A stretch of 64,000 nucleotides of DNA from Magnetospirillum sp. UT-4 (GTDB taxonomy: Bacteria; Pseudomonadota; Alphaproteobacteria; Rhodospirillales; Magnetospirillaceae), in assembly GCF_902729435.1 (NCBI RefSeq), contig NZ_CACVCG010000002.1, positions 62,001 to 126,000 on the forward strand, written 5' to 3'. Made by a program: the position numbers and the translations under genes. This document shows positions 25,538 to 34,566 of the stretch, in pieces; within the stretch, counting starts at the first letter, position 1; every line of letters starts with the position of its first letter. The notes beneath the pieces were generated by a model. That model saw only the letters and a list, made by a program, of their open reading frames with translations. It made no database searches and had not been told where the DNA came from.

Positions 25538-27463
25538 ATGTGTGGTTTCGCCGGATTCCTCGACATCGACGCGCGCACCCCGGACCGGCTGGCGACGGTG
25601 CGGGAGATGGCCGCCACGCTGGTCCATCGCGGCCCCGACGACGACGGCGCCTGGGCCGACGACGCGGCCGGCATCGCCCTGGGGTTCCGCCGCCTCGCCA
25701 TCCTCGATCTGACGCCGCAGGGGCACCAGCCCATGGATTCGGCCGATGGCCGCTGGGCGGTGGTCTTCAACGGCGAAATCTACAATCACGCCGAGCTGCG
25801 GGCGCGGCTGGAGCCCCATCCCTGGCGCGGCCATTCCGACACCGAGGTGCTGCTGGAGGCGGTGGCGCGCTGGGGGATCGAGACCGCCCTGGCCGCCTGC
25901 GACGGCATGTTCGCCATCGCCCTGTGGGACCGCGCCGAGCGCATTCTGCACCTCGCCCGCGACCGCATCGGCGAGAAGCCGCTGTATTGGGCCGAGGCCG
26001 GCGGCAGCGTGGTGTTCGGCTCGGAGCTGAAGGCGCTGCGGCGCCATCCCGGCTTCGACGGCGCCATCGACCGCGATGCCCTCGCCCTGTTCATGCGGCT
26101 GGGCTGGATTCCCGCCCCACACACCATCCACCGCTCGTGCCGCAAGCTGCCGCCCGGCTCGGTGCTGTCGATCCGCGGTCCCGAGCGCCGCCTGCGCCCC
26201 TACTGGTCGGCCATGGACCGGGCGGCGGCCCTGGCCGGCAGCTTCACCGGCACCCGGGCGGAGGCGGCCGACCGGCTGGACCAGCTGCTTCGCCAATCCG
26301 TGGGCCTGCGCATGCAGGCCGACGTGCCGGTGGGGGTGTTCCTGTCGGGCGGCATCGACAGCTCGCTGATGGCGGCGCTGATGCAGCGCCAGTCGGCGAC
26401 ACCGGTGCATTCCTTCACCATCGGCTTCGACCAGGCCGGCTACGACGAGAGCCCGCATGCCCGCATCGTCGCCGCCCATCTGGGGACCCGCCACACCGAG
26501 GTGCGCATCGGCGAGGCCGAGGCGCTGGCCCTGGTGCCGGCGCTGGCCCACATCTGGGACGAACCCTTCGCCGACCCGGCGGCCTTGCCCACCTGCCTGC
26601 TGGCCCAGGTGACGCGGCGCGCGGTGACGGTGGCGCTGTCGGGCGACGGCGCCGACGAGCTGTTCGGCGGCTACGGCATCTACCGCTCGATCCCCAGGGA
26701 TTGGCGGCGGCTCGAGCGGGTGCCGGCGCCGCTGCGCCGGTTCGCCGCCGGGCTGCTCGGCCTGGTGCCGGCGGCTCCGCTCAATGCCGTGGCCGGGGCC
26801 GCGCTGCGGTTCGGGCGCAAGCGCCGCTCCTATCCCGGCTACCGCCTGGCCAAGGCGGCCGAGACCCTGGCGGCGGGCTCGCAGCCGCAATTGCTGGGGC
26901 TGCATTATTCGCGATGGCGCGGCATGCCGGCGCCGGTACCCGGGGCGGGCGCGGCCGCCACCGTGTTCGACGGCGAGGCCTTGCCCCTTAGCGTGCTGGC
27001 CGATCCGGCGCTGGCGACCATGGTGCTGGACGCCCTGGCCTACCTGCCCGACGATCTGTGCGTGAAGACCGACCGCGCCACCATGTCCACTTCGCTGGAG
27101 GCGCGGCTGCCCTTCCTCGCCGCCGCGGTGATGGATTTCGCCTGGAGCCTGCCCACCGGCTTCAAGATGGACGGCGCCGTCGGCAAGGCGGTGCTGCGCG
27201 ACGTGCTCTACCGCTACGTCCCGCGCGAGTTGGTGGACCGGCCCAAGATGGGGTTCGAGGTGCCGGTCGGGCGCTGGCTGGCCGGCGGCCTGCGCGACTG
27301 GGCCGACGACCTGCTGTCCGAGGACCGGCTGAAGCGCCAGGGCCTGCTCGATGCCGGGCTGATCGCCGGGATGTGGCGCGACCACCGCTCGGGCCGCAAG
27401 AGCTGGCAGAGCGAGCTGTGGCACGCCCTGATGGCCCAGGCCTGGCTCGACACGGTGCGCTGA
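25538..27463 (+). CDS. asnB: Asparagine synthase (glutamine-hydrolysing)
   Basis: A 641-residue enzyme. The mature N-terminal Cys (MCGFAGF) begins the glutaminase domain, with the RLAILDLTPQGHQPM and FNGEIYNHAELR motifs. The synthetase domain has the PP-loop SGGIDSSLMAAL at about residue 269 and SGDGADELFGGY near residue 367. The DDLCVKTDRATMSTSLEARLPFL segment further supports the family. It converts Asp plus Gln to Asn, or in some variants amidates other carboxylates in surface-polymer loci. The latter use is possible but nothing nearby supports it. Its upstream region holds the composite repeat. Confidence 0.92.
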   Translation: MCGFAGFLDIDARTPDRLATVREMAATLVHRGPDDDGAWADDAAGIALGFRRLAILDLTPQGHQPMDSADGRWAVVFNGEIYNHAELRARLEPHPWRGHSDTEVLLEAVARWGIETALAACDGMFAIALWDRAERILHLARDRIGEKPLYWAEAGGSVVFGSELKALRRHPGFDGAIDRDALALFMRLGWIPAPHTIHRSCRKLPPGSVLSIRGPERRLRPYWSAMDRAAALAGSFTGTRAEAADRLDQLLRQSVGLRMQADVPVGVFLSGGIDSSLMAALMQRQSATPVHSFTIGFDQAGYDESPHARIVAAHLGTRHTEVRIGEAEALALVPALAHIWDEPFADPAALPTCLLAQVTRRAVTVALSGDGADELFGGYGIYRSIPRDWRRLERVPAPLRRFAAGLLGLVPAAPLNAVAGAALRFGRKRRSYPGYRLAKAAETLAAGSQPQLLGLHYSRWRGMPAPVPGAGAAATVFDGEALPLSVLADPALATMVLDALAYLPDDLCVKTDRATMSTSLEARLPFLAAAVMDFAWSLPTGFKMDGAVGKAVLRDVLYRYVPRELVDRPKMGFEVPVGRWLAGGLRDWADDLLSEDRLKRQGLLDAGLIAGMWRDHRSGRKSWQSELWHALMAQAWLDTVR

Positions 27464-27564
27464 TTCGCTTTTCGCGCGCCCCGGCGCGGGCGGAATTGAG
27501 TCTTCGCAGGCGGTATGATCACTGATACTTTGGTCCAGCCATCGAAAGAAAGATTCGCCCGCGG

Positions 27565-28191
27565 ATGGATTCCCTGTCGCTTGCCGAACTGCTGTGCGCC
27601 CGCGTCTGCCACGACCTGTCCGGACCGGTCGGGGCGGCGGCGGCCGGAGCCGAGTTGTTCGAGGATCTGGGCGGCAAGGTCGATGAGGAGACGGTGGCGC
27701 TGGTCGCCGCCAGCGCCGCCGGCGCCGCCACCCGCCTCAAGCTGCTGCGCGCCGCCCTCGGTCCGGCGGCCAGCACGCCGCAACCGGCGGAACGGCTGCG
27801 CGATCTGGTCGAGGATTATCTCGCCACCCTGACCACCGGGCCGTCCTTCGGCCTCGCCCTCGACTGGCGGGTGGAGCCGCCCGCCCTGGGTGGCGCCGAG
27901 GCCCGCCTGCTGCTCAACCTGCTGCTGCTGGGCCGCGACGCCCTGCCGCGCGGCGGCCGCCTGACGGTGCGCGCCGACGGCGCCGGACTGGCCGTCACCG
28001 CCGCCGGCGAGCGGGCGCTGCTGGGCGACGAGGCGCGCGAGGTGCTGCTGGAAGACAAGCCGCCCGCCGGCCCGCGCGCCGCCCAGGCGCTGTTCGCCCG
28101 CGCCCTGGCGGAGGGTGCCGGCGGCCTGCGGGTCGCGGTGGATTCGGGCGGCGTGACGCTGTCGGTGGCGGCGTCGGCTGTGGGAAAGTAA
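27565..28191 (+). CDS. chpT: Histidine phosphotransferase ChpT
   Basis: A 208-residue protein with the four-helix histidine phosphotransferase fold and a degenerate kinase-like second half. The likely phospho-accepting His is in LCARVCHDLSGPVGA (around residue 17), as in ChpT of Caulobacter, and is preceded by LAELL. In alphaproteobacteria ChpT passes phosphate from CckA to CtrA and CpdR. The ATG is at 27565. The gene sits directly upstream of the chemotaxis operon (gap ~135 bases), and the window also has a CtrA-like site before fliF. Confidence 0.82.
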   Translation: MDSLSLAELLCARVCHDLSGPVGAAAAGAELFEDLGGKVDEETVALVAASAAGAATRLKLLRAALGPAASTPQPAERLRDLVEDYLATLTTGPSFGLALDWRVEPPALGGAEARLLLNLLLLGRDALPRGGRLTVRADGAGLAVTAAGERALLGDEAREVLLEDKPPAGPRAAQALFARALAEGAGGLRVAVDSGGVTLSVAASAVGK

Positions 28192-28326
28192 TGTGTCGGC
28201 GGCGTGGGTCCTTCTAAACCCTATCCGACCGTGTTATTAGTCGAATTCGCTGCCCGTGTGATTTGAGCGTATGGTTGCGAATTGTAGCGTCCGGCAGCGG
28301 ATAGATGTGTGAAGCTGGAGTCGGCC

Positions 28327-31101
28327 ATGGATGATCTCCTCAGCGAATTTCTGACCGAGACCTCGGAAAGCCTTTCCGTTCTCGACGTCGAACTGGTCAA
28401 GCTCGAACAGAACCCCGAGCCGGCCATCCTCCAGAACATCTTCCGTCTGGTCCATACCATCAAGGGCACCTGCGGCTTCCTCGGCCTGCCGCGCCTGGAG
28501 CATGTGGCGCACGCCTCCGAGAACGTGCTGGGCAAGTTCCGCGACGGCGAGCTCGAGGTCACCCCCACCGCGGTGACCCTGATCCTGCAGGCCATCGACC
28601 GCATCAAGCTGATCCTGGGCCACCTGGAGCAGAACGAGTGCGAGCCCGAGGGCGAGGACGGCGACCTCATCGCCAAGCTGAACGCCATGGCCGAGGGCAA
28701 GTACGAGGCCGCCGCCGCCGCCGCCGCCGCACCGGCCGCCGAGGAGCCCTCATTCCCGGTCGCCGCCGATCTGCTGGCCGAGGTCGAGGCCGCCTATGCC
28801 GCCGGCAAGAAGGCGGCGTCCGACGTCGACATGCTGGCCGAGATGGCCAAGGAACGCGCCAAGGAGGAGGCCGCCAAGGCGGCGTCCGCCGCTGCCGCCG
28901 CTGCCGCTGAACCGGCGCCGGCCCCGGCGCCCGAGCCGCCAAAGGCCCCCGAGCCGCCAAAGGCCAGTGTGCCAGTGCCCGCCGCCGCGGCGCCGCCGGC
29001 GGTGGCCAACAAGCCTTCCGGCGAAGCCCTGGGCGAAGCCAAGGAATCGGCGGTCGCCGCCCAGACCATCCGGGTCAACGTCGAGCTGCTCGAGAACCTG
29101 ATGACCCTGGTCTCGGAGCTGGTGCTGACCCGCAACCAGCTGCTGCAGATGGTCCGCGGCCGCGACGATTCGGAATTCACCGCGCCGCTGCAGCGCCTGT
29201 CCCACATCACCACCGACCTCCAGGAAGGGGTGATGAAGACCCGCATGCAGCCCATCGGCAACGCCTGGGCCAAGCTGCCGCGCATCGTCCGCGATCTGTC
29301 GGTCGAAATGCACAAGAAGATCGACCTGCAGATGCTGGGCGCCGAGACCGAGCTGGACCGCCAGGTGCTCGAGCTGATCAAGGACCCGCTCACCCACATG
29401 GTGCGCAACTCCGCCGATCACGGCCTGGAAGGGCCCGAGGAGCGCAAGGCGGCGGGCAAGTCGGAAATCGGCAAGGTGGTGTTGAACGCCTTCCACGAGG
29501 GCGGCCACATCATCATCGAGATCTCCGATGACGGCCGCGGCCTCAACCTGGACCGGATCAAGCAGAAGGCCGTCGCCAACGGCTTGGCCACCGAGTCCGA
29601 GCTGGACACCATGCCGCACCAGCAGATCTACCAGTTCATCTTCAAGGCCGGCTTCTCCACCGCCGAGAAGGTCACCAGCGTGTCGGGCCGCGGCGTCGGC
29701 ATGGACGTGGTGCGCACCAATATCGAGAAGATCGGCGGCACCGTCGAGCTGAAGAGCCAGCCGGGCCGGGGCTCGACCTTCGTCATCAAGATCCCGCTGA
29801 CCCTGGCCATCGTCTCGGCGCTCATCGTCGAAGCGGCCGGCGAGCGCTTCGCCATCCCGCAGATCAGCGTGCTGGAACTGGTGCGCGTCACCAACAATTC
29901 CGAGCACGGCATCGAGACCATCAACAACGCGCCGGTGCTGCGCCTGCGCGACCGGCTGCTGCCGCTGGTCTCCCTGAAGAACCTGCTGCGCCTGGGCGAC
30001 GGCGGCAACGAGGAAACCTTCATCGTCGTCACCCAGGTCGGTACCTACACCTTCGGCATCATCGTCGACCGCGTCTTCGACACCGAGGAAATCGTGGTCA
30101 AGCCGGTGGCCCCGATCCTGCGCCACATCTCCATGTTCTCGGGCAACACCATCCTCGGCGACGGCTCGGTGATCATGATCCTCGACCCCAACGGCATCGC
30201 CGGCGCCACCGGCGAATCCGGCATCATGGGCGGCGGCAGCCAGGGCACCGAACAGGCGGTGGTGCGCGAACTGCACGGCGACACCAAGACCTCTCTGCTG
30301 GTGTTCCGCGCCGGCGGCGACGACCTCAAGGCGGTGCCGCTGGCCCTGGTCGCCCGCCTCGAGGAGATCGACGGCGCCACCATCGAATACAGCCACGGCA
30401 AGCCGATGGTGCAGTACCGCGGGCATCTGATGCCGCTGGTGGCCATCGACGGCAGCAGCCAGTTCCGTGGCGAGGGCCGCCAGCCGGTGCTGGTGTTCTC
30501 GGACCGCGACCGCACCATGGGCCTGGTGGTCGACGAAATCGTCGACATCATCGAGGATCGCCTGAAGGTGGAGCTGACCGCCCACAATCCCGGCGTCATC
30601 GGCACCGCGGTCATCGCCGGCAAGGCCACCACCATCATCGACGCCGGCTACTACCTGCCGCAGGCCTTCGGCGACTGGTTCGGCCGGCCCGACAAGGAAT
30701 ACGCCACCGAGGAAGCGCCCAACCCGCGCATCCTGCTGGTCGATGACAGCCCGTTCTTCCGCAACCTGCTGACACCGCTGCTGTCGGTGGCCGGCTACGA
30801 CGTGATCTCCGTCGAGGCGCCGGACCGGGCGCTGGCGCTCCGCGAGCATGGCCACGACTTCGACATGATCATCAGCGACATCGAGATGCCGGGCATGAAC
30901 GGCTTCGACTTCGCTGTGGCGGTACGCTCCGAAGGGCGTTGGCAGGCCACCCCCATGGTGGCGCTGTCCAGCCACGCCACCGAGAAGGACTTCGAACGCG
31001 GACGCATGGTCGGCTTCAACGACTACGTCGCCAAGTTCGACCGTGACTCGCTGCTCCAGACCATCGCGACGACCCTCGCCACCCTCAAAGGTGCCGCATG
31101 A
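28327..31101 (+). CDS. cheA: Chemotaxis kinase CheA with C-terminal receiver
   Basis: A 924-residue hybrid CheA. The Hpt domain at the start has LVHTIKGTCGFLG with the phospho-His at residue 43. An Ala/Pro/Glu-rich region (~125-240) replaces the usual P2 module. The P3 dimerisation and P4 ATPase regions include MVRNSADHGLEG, DDGRGLN and SGRGVGMDVVRTNI. A first CheW-like domain (~490-620) and a second (~650-780) follow. A receiver ends the protein (ILLVDDSPFFRNLL, Asp in IISDIEMPGMNGFD). ATG 28327 is chosen; a GTG 18 bases upstream is also in frame. The last four bases overlap cheW. Confidence 0.95.
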   Translation: MDDLLSEFLTETSESLSVLDVELVKLEQNPEPAILQNIFRLVHTIKGTCGFLGLPRLEHVAHASENVLGKFRDGELEVTPTAVTLILQAIDRIKLILGHLEQNECEPEGEDGDLIAKLNAMAEGKYEAAAAAAAAPAAEEPSFPVAADLLAEVEAAYAAGKKAASDVDMLAEMAKERAKEEAAKAASAAAAAAAEPAPAPAPEPPKAPEPPKASVPVPAAAAPPAVANKPSGEALGEAKESAVAAQTIRVNVELLENLMTLVSELVLTRNQLLQMVRGRDDSEFTAPLQRLSHITTDLQEGVMKTRMQPIGNAWAKLPRIVRDLSVEMHKKIDLQMLGAETELDRQVLELIKDPLTHMVRNSADHGLEGPEERKAAGKSEIGKVVLNAFHEGGHIIIEISDDGRGLNLDRIKQKAVANGLATESELDTMPHQQIYQFIFKAGFSTAEKVTSVSGRGVGMDVVRTNIEKIGGTVELKSQPGRGSTFVIKIPLTLAIVSALIVEAAGERFAIPQISVLELVRVTNNSEHGIETINNAPVLRLRDRLLPLVSLKNLLRLGDGGNEETFIVVTQVGTYTFGIIVDRVFDTEEIVVKPVAPILRHISMFSGNTILGDGSVIMILDPNGIAGATGESGIMGGGSQGTEQAVVRELHGDTKTSLLVFRAGGDDLKAVPLALVARLEEIDGATIEYSHGKPMVQYRGHLMPLVAIDGSSQFRGEGRQPVLVFSDRDRTMGLVVDEIVDIIEDRLKVELTAHNPGVIGTAVIAGKATTIIDAGYYLPQAFGDWFGRPDKEYATEEAPNPRILLVDDSPFFRNLLTPLLSVAGYDVISVEAPDRALALREHGHDFDMIISDIEMPGMNGFDFAVAVRSEGRWQATPMVALSSHATEKDFERGRMVGFNDYVAKFDRDSLLQTIATTLATLKGAA

Positions 31102-31583
31102 ACCAGATCGTCCCCGCCACCAAGCGTCCTGGCGCCGAGCTGGCTGCCCAGGAGACCCAGGATTACGTGACCATGTTCATCGACGGCCAGATGTTCGGCA
31201 TTCCGGTGCTGACCGTCCAGGACGTCCTGGGGCCGCAGAAGATCACCCGCATCCCCCTGGCCCCGCGTGAGGTGGCCGGGTCGCTGAACCTGCGCGGGCG
31301 CATCGTCACCGCCATCGACGTCCGCCTGCGCTTGGGGTTGCCCGGCACCTCGGGCGACCATTCGGGCATGAGCGTGGTGTGCGACCAGAACGGCGAACTG
31401 TATTCCCTGATGGTCGATCAGGTCGGCGAGGTGTTGTCGCTGCCGGTCGTCAAGTTCGAACGCAATCCGCCGACCCTGGATCATATGTGGCGCGAGTTCT
31501 CGGCCGGCATCTACCGGCTGGACGACAAGCTGCTGGTGGTCCTCGATGTCGGCAAGCTTCTGGATTTCAATAAGAACGAATAG
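31098..31583 (+). CDS. cheW: Chemotaxis adaptor CheW
   Basis: A 161-residue coupling protein of the CheA-receptor array. YVTMFIDGQMFGIPVLTVQDVL and ITRIPLAPREVAGSLNLRGRIVTAIDVRLRLGL are the two SH3-like subdomains typical of CheW. LVVLDVGKLLDF closes the fold. The ATG overlaps the cheA stop (ATGA), so translation is coupled. Confidence 0.96.
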   Translation: MNQIVPATKRPGAELAAQETQDYVTMFIDGQMFGIPVLTVQDVLGPQKITRIPLAPREVAGSLNLRGRIVTAIDVRLRLGLPGTSGDHSGMSVVCDQNGELYSLMVDQVGEVLSLPVVKFERNPPTLDHMWREFSAGIYRLDDKLLVVLDVGKLLDFNKNE

Positions 31584-31617
31584 TAACGGCCCTTTCGAGG
31601 GGATATGATCGAGCAGG

Positions 31618-31643
31618 CGTCGGCGGCCCACGGCCGACGTTTT
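31618..31643 (+). terminator. Hairpin with short T-tract between cheW and cheY
   Basis: CGTCGGC (31618-31624) and GCCGACG (31633-31639) form a stem, followed by TTTT. This may attenuate the operon between cheW and cheY rather than stop it, because the next gene is close and co-oriented. Confidence 0.4.
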
Positions 31644-31666
31644 CGCCAGTTGGAGGCAAAGAGGGC

Positions 31667-32032
31667 ATGAGATCCTGTCTGATCGTCGACGATTCCAAGG
31701 TCATCCGCATGGTGGCCAGGAAGATCCTGCACGAGCTGACCTTCACTACCGCCGAGGCGGAGGACGGACAGCAGGCCCTCGACCAGTGCAAGGCGTCCAT
31801 GCCCGACGCCGTGCTGCTGGACTGGAACATGCCGGTGATGAACGGCATCGAATTCCTGCGCGAGCTGAGAAAGCTGCCCGGCGGCCAGAAGCCGGTGGTG
31901 GTGTTCTGCACCACCGAGAACGACATCGAGCACATCCAGGAAGCCATCACGGCCGGCGCCAACGAGTACATCATGAAGCCGTTCGACAGCGAGATCCTGC
32001 AGGCCAAGTTCTCGCAGGTCGGGCTGCTCTAG
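31667..32032 (+). CDS. cheY: Chemotaxis response regulator CheY
   Basis: A 121-residue single receiver. CLIVDDSKVIRMVARKIL has the acidic pair, LLDWNMPVMNGIEFL the phospho-Asp, FCTTEND the Thr, and YIMKPFDSEI the Lys. It follows cheW by 83 bases and precedes cheB; phospho-CheY would act on FliM. Confidence 0.95.
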   Translation: MRSCLIVDDSKVIRMVARKILHELTFTTAEAEDGQQALDQCKASMPDAVLLDWNMPVMNGIEFLRELRKLPGGQKPVVVFCTTENDIEHIQEAITAGANEYIMKPFDSEILQAKFSQVGLL

Positions 32033-32063
32033 GCCGCGCGTACCGGTCAAGGATTCCCTGTTC

Positions 32064-33224
32064 ATGCCCATTGATACCGCCACTTCCGCCGCCAGCGCCG
32101 CCCGCGACCAGATTCGGGTGATGCTGGTCGATGATTCGGCGGTGGTGCGCGGCCTGGTCACCCGCATCCTCGAGGAAGATTCCGGCATCGCCGTGGTGTC
32201 CTCGGTCGGCAACGGCCAGATGGCCTGCTCGGCGCTGGAGCGCCAGGACGTCGATGTCATCCTGCTCGACATCGAGATGCCGATCATGGACGGCCTCACC
32301 GCCCTGCCCAAGCTGCTGAAGATCGATCCCGGCGCCCGCATCATCATGCAATCGACGCTCACCCTGAAGGGCGCCGACGTCAGCCTGCGCGCCCTCGAGA
32401 TGGGGGCCGCCGACTACATCCCCAAGCCCACCGCCACCCGCGATCTGGCCGGCGGCATGGATTTCAAGTCGGAACTGCTGGGCAAGGTGCGCGCCCTGGG
32501 CCAGGCCCGCCAGCGCGACCCCAACCGCAAGGCGCGCCAGGCCCCTGCCGCTCCCGGCGCCCCGCGCCCCGCCACGCCCGCCCCGGCCAAGGTTTCGCTG
32601 CTGCACCCGGTGACGCCGCCGACCTTGCGCACCCACACGCCGGAACCGCCCGACGTGATCGCCATCGGCAGCTCGACCGGCGGCCCGCAGGCCCTGTTCA
32701 ACGTGCTCGGCACCATGCGGGCCGGCACCGTCAAGCAGCCGATCCTGATCACCCAGCACATGCCGGCCACCTTCACCACCATCCTGGCCGAGCACATCAG
32801 CCGGGTGTCGGGGTGGGAGGCGCGCGAGGGCCAGGACGGCGAGGTCATCCGGCCCGGGCGGGTCTACATCGCGCCGGGCGACTTCCACATGCTGGTCGAG
32901 ACCCGCGGTCCCGACCGGGTGCTGCGCCTGACCAAGGACGCGCCCGAGAATTTCTGCCGCCCCGCCGTCGATCCCATGCTGCGCAGCATTTCCACCGCCT
33001 ACGGCAAGCGGGTGCTGGCGGCGATCCTGACCGGCATGGGCGCCGACGGGGCCAAGGGGGGGCAAGTGGTGGTTCAGAACGGCGGTACGGTCATCGCCCA
33101 GGACGAAGCAACCAGCGTCGTCTGGGGCATGCCCGGCGCGGCGGCCCAGGCCGGCATCTGCTCGGCGGTGCTGCCCCTGAACGACATCGCACCGTGGATG
33201 ATCAAGCTGGCGACGAGGCGCTGA
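32064..33224 (+). CDS. cheB: Protein-glutamate methylesterase/deamidase CheB
   Basis: A 386-residue two-domain enzyme that demethylates chemoreceptors. The receiver (MLVDDSAVVRGLVTRIL, Asp in LLDIEMPIMDGL) is joined by a basic/Pro/Ala linker (~150-190) to the methylesterase domain. The catalytic residues are in IGSSTGGPQAL (Ser), ITQHMPATFT (His) and GMGADGAKGG (Asp). It is in the usual che order between cheY and cheR. Confidence 0.96.
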   Translation: MPIDTATSAASAARDQIRVMLVDDSAVVRGLVTRILEEDSGIAVVSSVGNGQMACSALERQDVDVILLDIEMPIMDGLTALPKLLKIDPGARIIMQSTLTLKGADVSLRALEMGAADYIPKPTATRDLAGGMDFKSELLGKVRALGQARQRDPNRKARQAPAAPGAPRPATPAPAKVSLLHPVTPPTLRTHTPEPPDVIAIGSSTGGPQALFNVLGTMRAGTVKQPILITQHMPATFTTILAEHISRVSGWEAREGQDGEVIRPGRVYIAPGDFHMLVETRGPDRVLRLTKDAPENFCRPAVDPMLRSISTAYGKRVLAAILTGMGADGAKGGQVVVQNGGTVIAQDEATSVVWGMPGAAAQAGICSAVLPLNDIAPWMIKLATRR

Positions 33225-33228
33225 AGAG

Positions 33229-34089
33229 ATGCGGCCCGAGGATTTCGATTTCATCGCCAAGCTTCTGAAGGACCGTTCGGGCCTGGTGATCACCCGCGAC
33301 AAGGCCTACCTGCTGGAATCGCGTCTCACCCCCGTCGCCCGCAAGCGCGGATTGAAAAGCCTGGACGATCTGGTGGGCTCGTTGCGCACCGCCGGCGAGG
33401 ACCTCCTGCGCGAGGTCACCGAGGCGATGACCACCAACGAATCCTTCTTCTTCCGCGACATCAAGCCGTTCGACCAGTTCAAGGACCTGGTCCTGCCGGC
33501 CATGCTGGCCGCCCGCGCCGCCAAGAAGACTTTCCGCATCTGGTCCGCCGCCTGCTCGTCGGGCCAGGAAGCCTATTCCCTGGCCATGATCCTCAAGGAG
33601 GAAACCGCCAGGCTGTCGGGCTGGAAGATCGAGATCGTCGGCACCGACATCTCCACCGAGATGCTGGAAAAGGCCAAGGCCGGCATGTACTCCCAGTTCG
33701 AGGTGCAGCGCGGTCTGCCCATCCAGTTCCTGGTGAAGTACTTCAAGAAGAACGCCGAGATGTGGCAGATCGACCCGGCCATCCGGGCCATGGTCCAGTT
33801 CCGCGAGTACAACCTGCTGCACGACCTCAAGACGCTGGGCCAGTTCGACGTGGTGTTCTGCCGCAACGTGCTGATCTATTTCGACCAGCCGACCAAGAGC
33901 CGGGTGCTGGAGAACATCAGCCGGGTGGTGCCCGACGACGGCTTCCTGTATCTCGGCGGCGCCGAGACGGTGCTGGGCATCTCCGACAAGTTCAAGCCGG
34001 TGCCCGAGCAGCGCGGCATCTACGCCACCACCCGGGCCGGCGCCGCCGCCCCGGCCGCCGCTGCCGCCCCGGCCTTCGGGGCGCGGTAG
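33229..34089 (+). CDS. cheR: Chemoreceptor methyltransferase CheR
   Basis: A 286-residue SAM-dependent methyltransferase that methylates receptor glutamates. The N-terminal helical domain contains FIAKLLKDRSGLVITRDK. The SAM motif IWSAACSSGQEAYSLAMIL and the FDVVFCRNVLIYFD motif follow. The Ala-rich tail (AGAAAPAAAAAP) is a short disordered extension. It starts five bases after cheB and ends about 40 bases before the strong bidirectional terminator. Confidence 0.95.
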   Translation: MRPEDFDFIAKLLKDRSGLVITRDKAYLLESRLTPVARKRGLKSLDDLVGSLRTAGEDLLREVTEAMTTNESFFFRDIKPFDQFKDLVLPAMLAARAAKKTFRIWSAACSSGQEAYSLAMILKEETARLSGWKIEIVGTDISTEMLEKAKAGMYSQFEVQRGLPIQFLVKYFKKNAEMWQIDPAIRAMVQFREYNLLHDLKTLGQFDVVFCRNVLIYFDQPTKSRVLENISRVVPDDGFLYLGGAETVLGISDKFKPVPEQRGIYATTRAGAAAPAAAAAPAFGAR

Positions 34090-34130
34090 TTTTCGGTGGC
34101 CCATCGCCGGACCCGATCCCTTCGGGCATG

Positions 34131-34160
34131 AAAAAAGCCGTCCCCCCCGGGACGGCTTTC
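34131..34160. terminator. Bidirectional intrinsic terminator after cheR
   Basis: AAAGCCGTCCC (34134-34144) and GGGACGGCTTT (34149-34159) form an 11-base stem with a CCCC loop, with A-run on the left (AAAAAA from 34131) and T-rich on the right. It can end both cheR and the convergent small gene. Confidence 0.9.
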
Positions 34161-34177
34161 CTCATTGTGGCGGCCGC

Positions 34178-34408
34178 TCAGCGCGGGCCGCAGCGGCGTT
34201 TGCGCTGGGTTTCCGCCTCGATTTCGTCGGCGCATTCCCGGCAATGGCGGGCGAAGGCGTTGGCGCGCAGGCGATCCGCCTCGATATCGCAGCCGCAGGC
34301 CTTGCAGATGCCGGTGGAGGCGGGGCCGCTCATGCGCGACAGCACCGCCTTAAGGGCCACTTCATTGAAAGCCTCGACCCGCTCCGCTGCGCAATCGATA
34401 TCGTCCAT
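34178..34408 (-). CDS. DksA/TraR-type zinc-finger protein
   Basis: A 76-residue small C4 zinc-finger protein. GICKACGCDIEADRLRANAFARHCRECADEIE provides two Cys pairs typical of the DksA/TraR family, which binds RNA polymerase near the secondary channel. The coiled-coil N-terminus is much shorter than in DksA. The ATG 34408 has an AGGGAGGGG ribosome-binding site. A longer in-frame start (34426) is less likely. Confidence 0.85.
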   Translation of the reverse strand: MDDIDCAAERVEAFNEVALKAVLSRMSGPASTGICKACGCDIEADRLRANAFARHCRECADEIEAETQRKRRCGPR

Positions 34409-34566
34409 AACCCCTCCCTGCCACAAGATGTTGTGGGGATCAATTATTACAATGTTCGCCGCCCGCGCAAAATGAAAAGTTCGTTATGTTCCTTCCGGTA
34501 CCTCCTTCGCGGGCTAGGCAAGCGGGGCACGGTCGTGGGACAAGGTGGAAGCAGACGGAGGAGCCC

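Noticed and set aside
34427-34566. Small gene in the spacer between zinc-finger and creatininase genes
   Set aside because: Only an AT-rich divergent promoter region is seen; no frame with start and ribosome-binding site.
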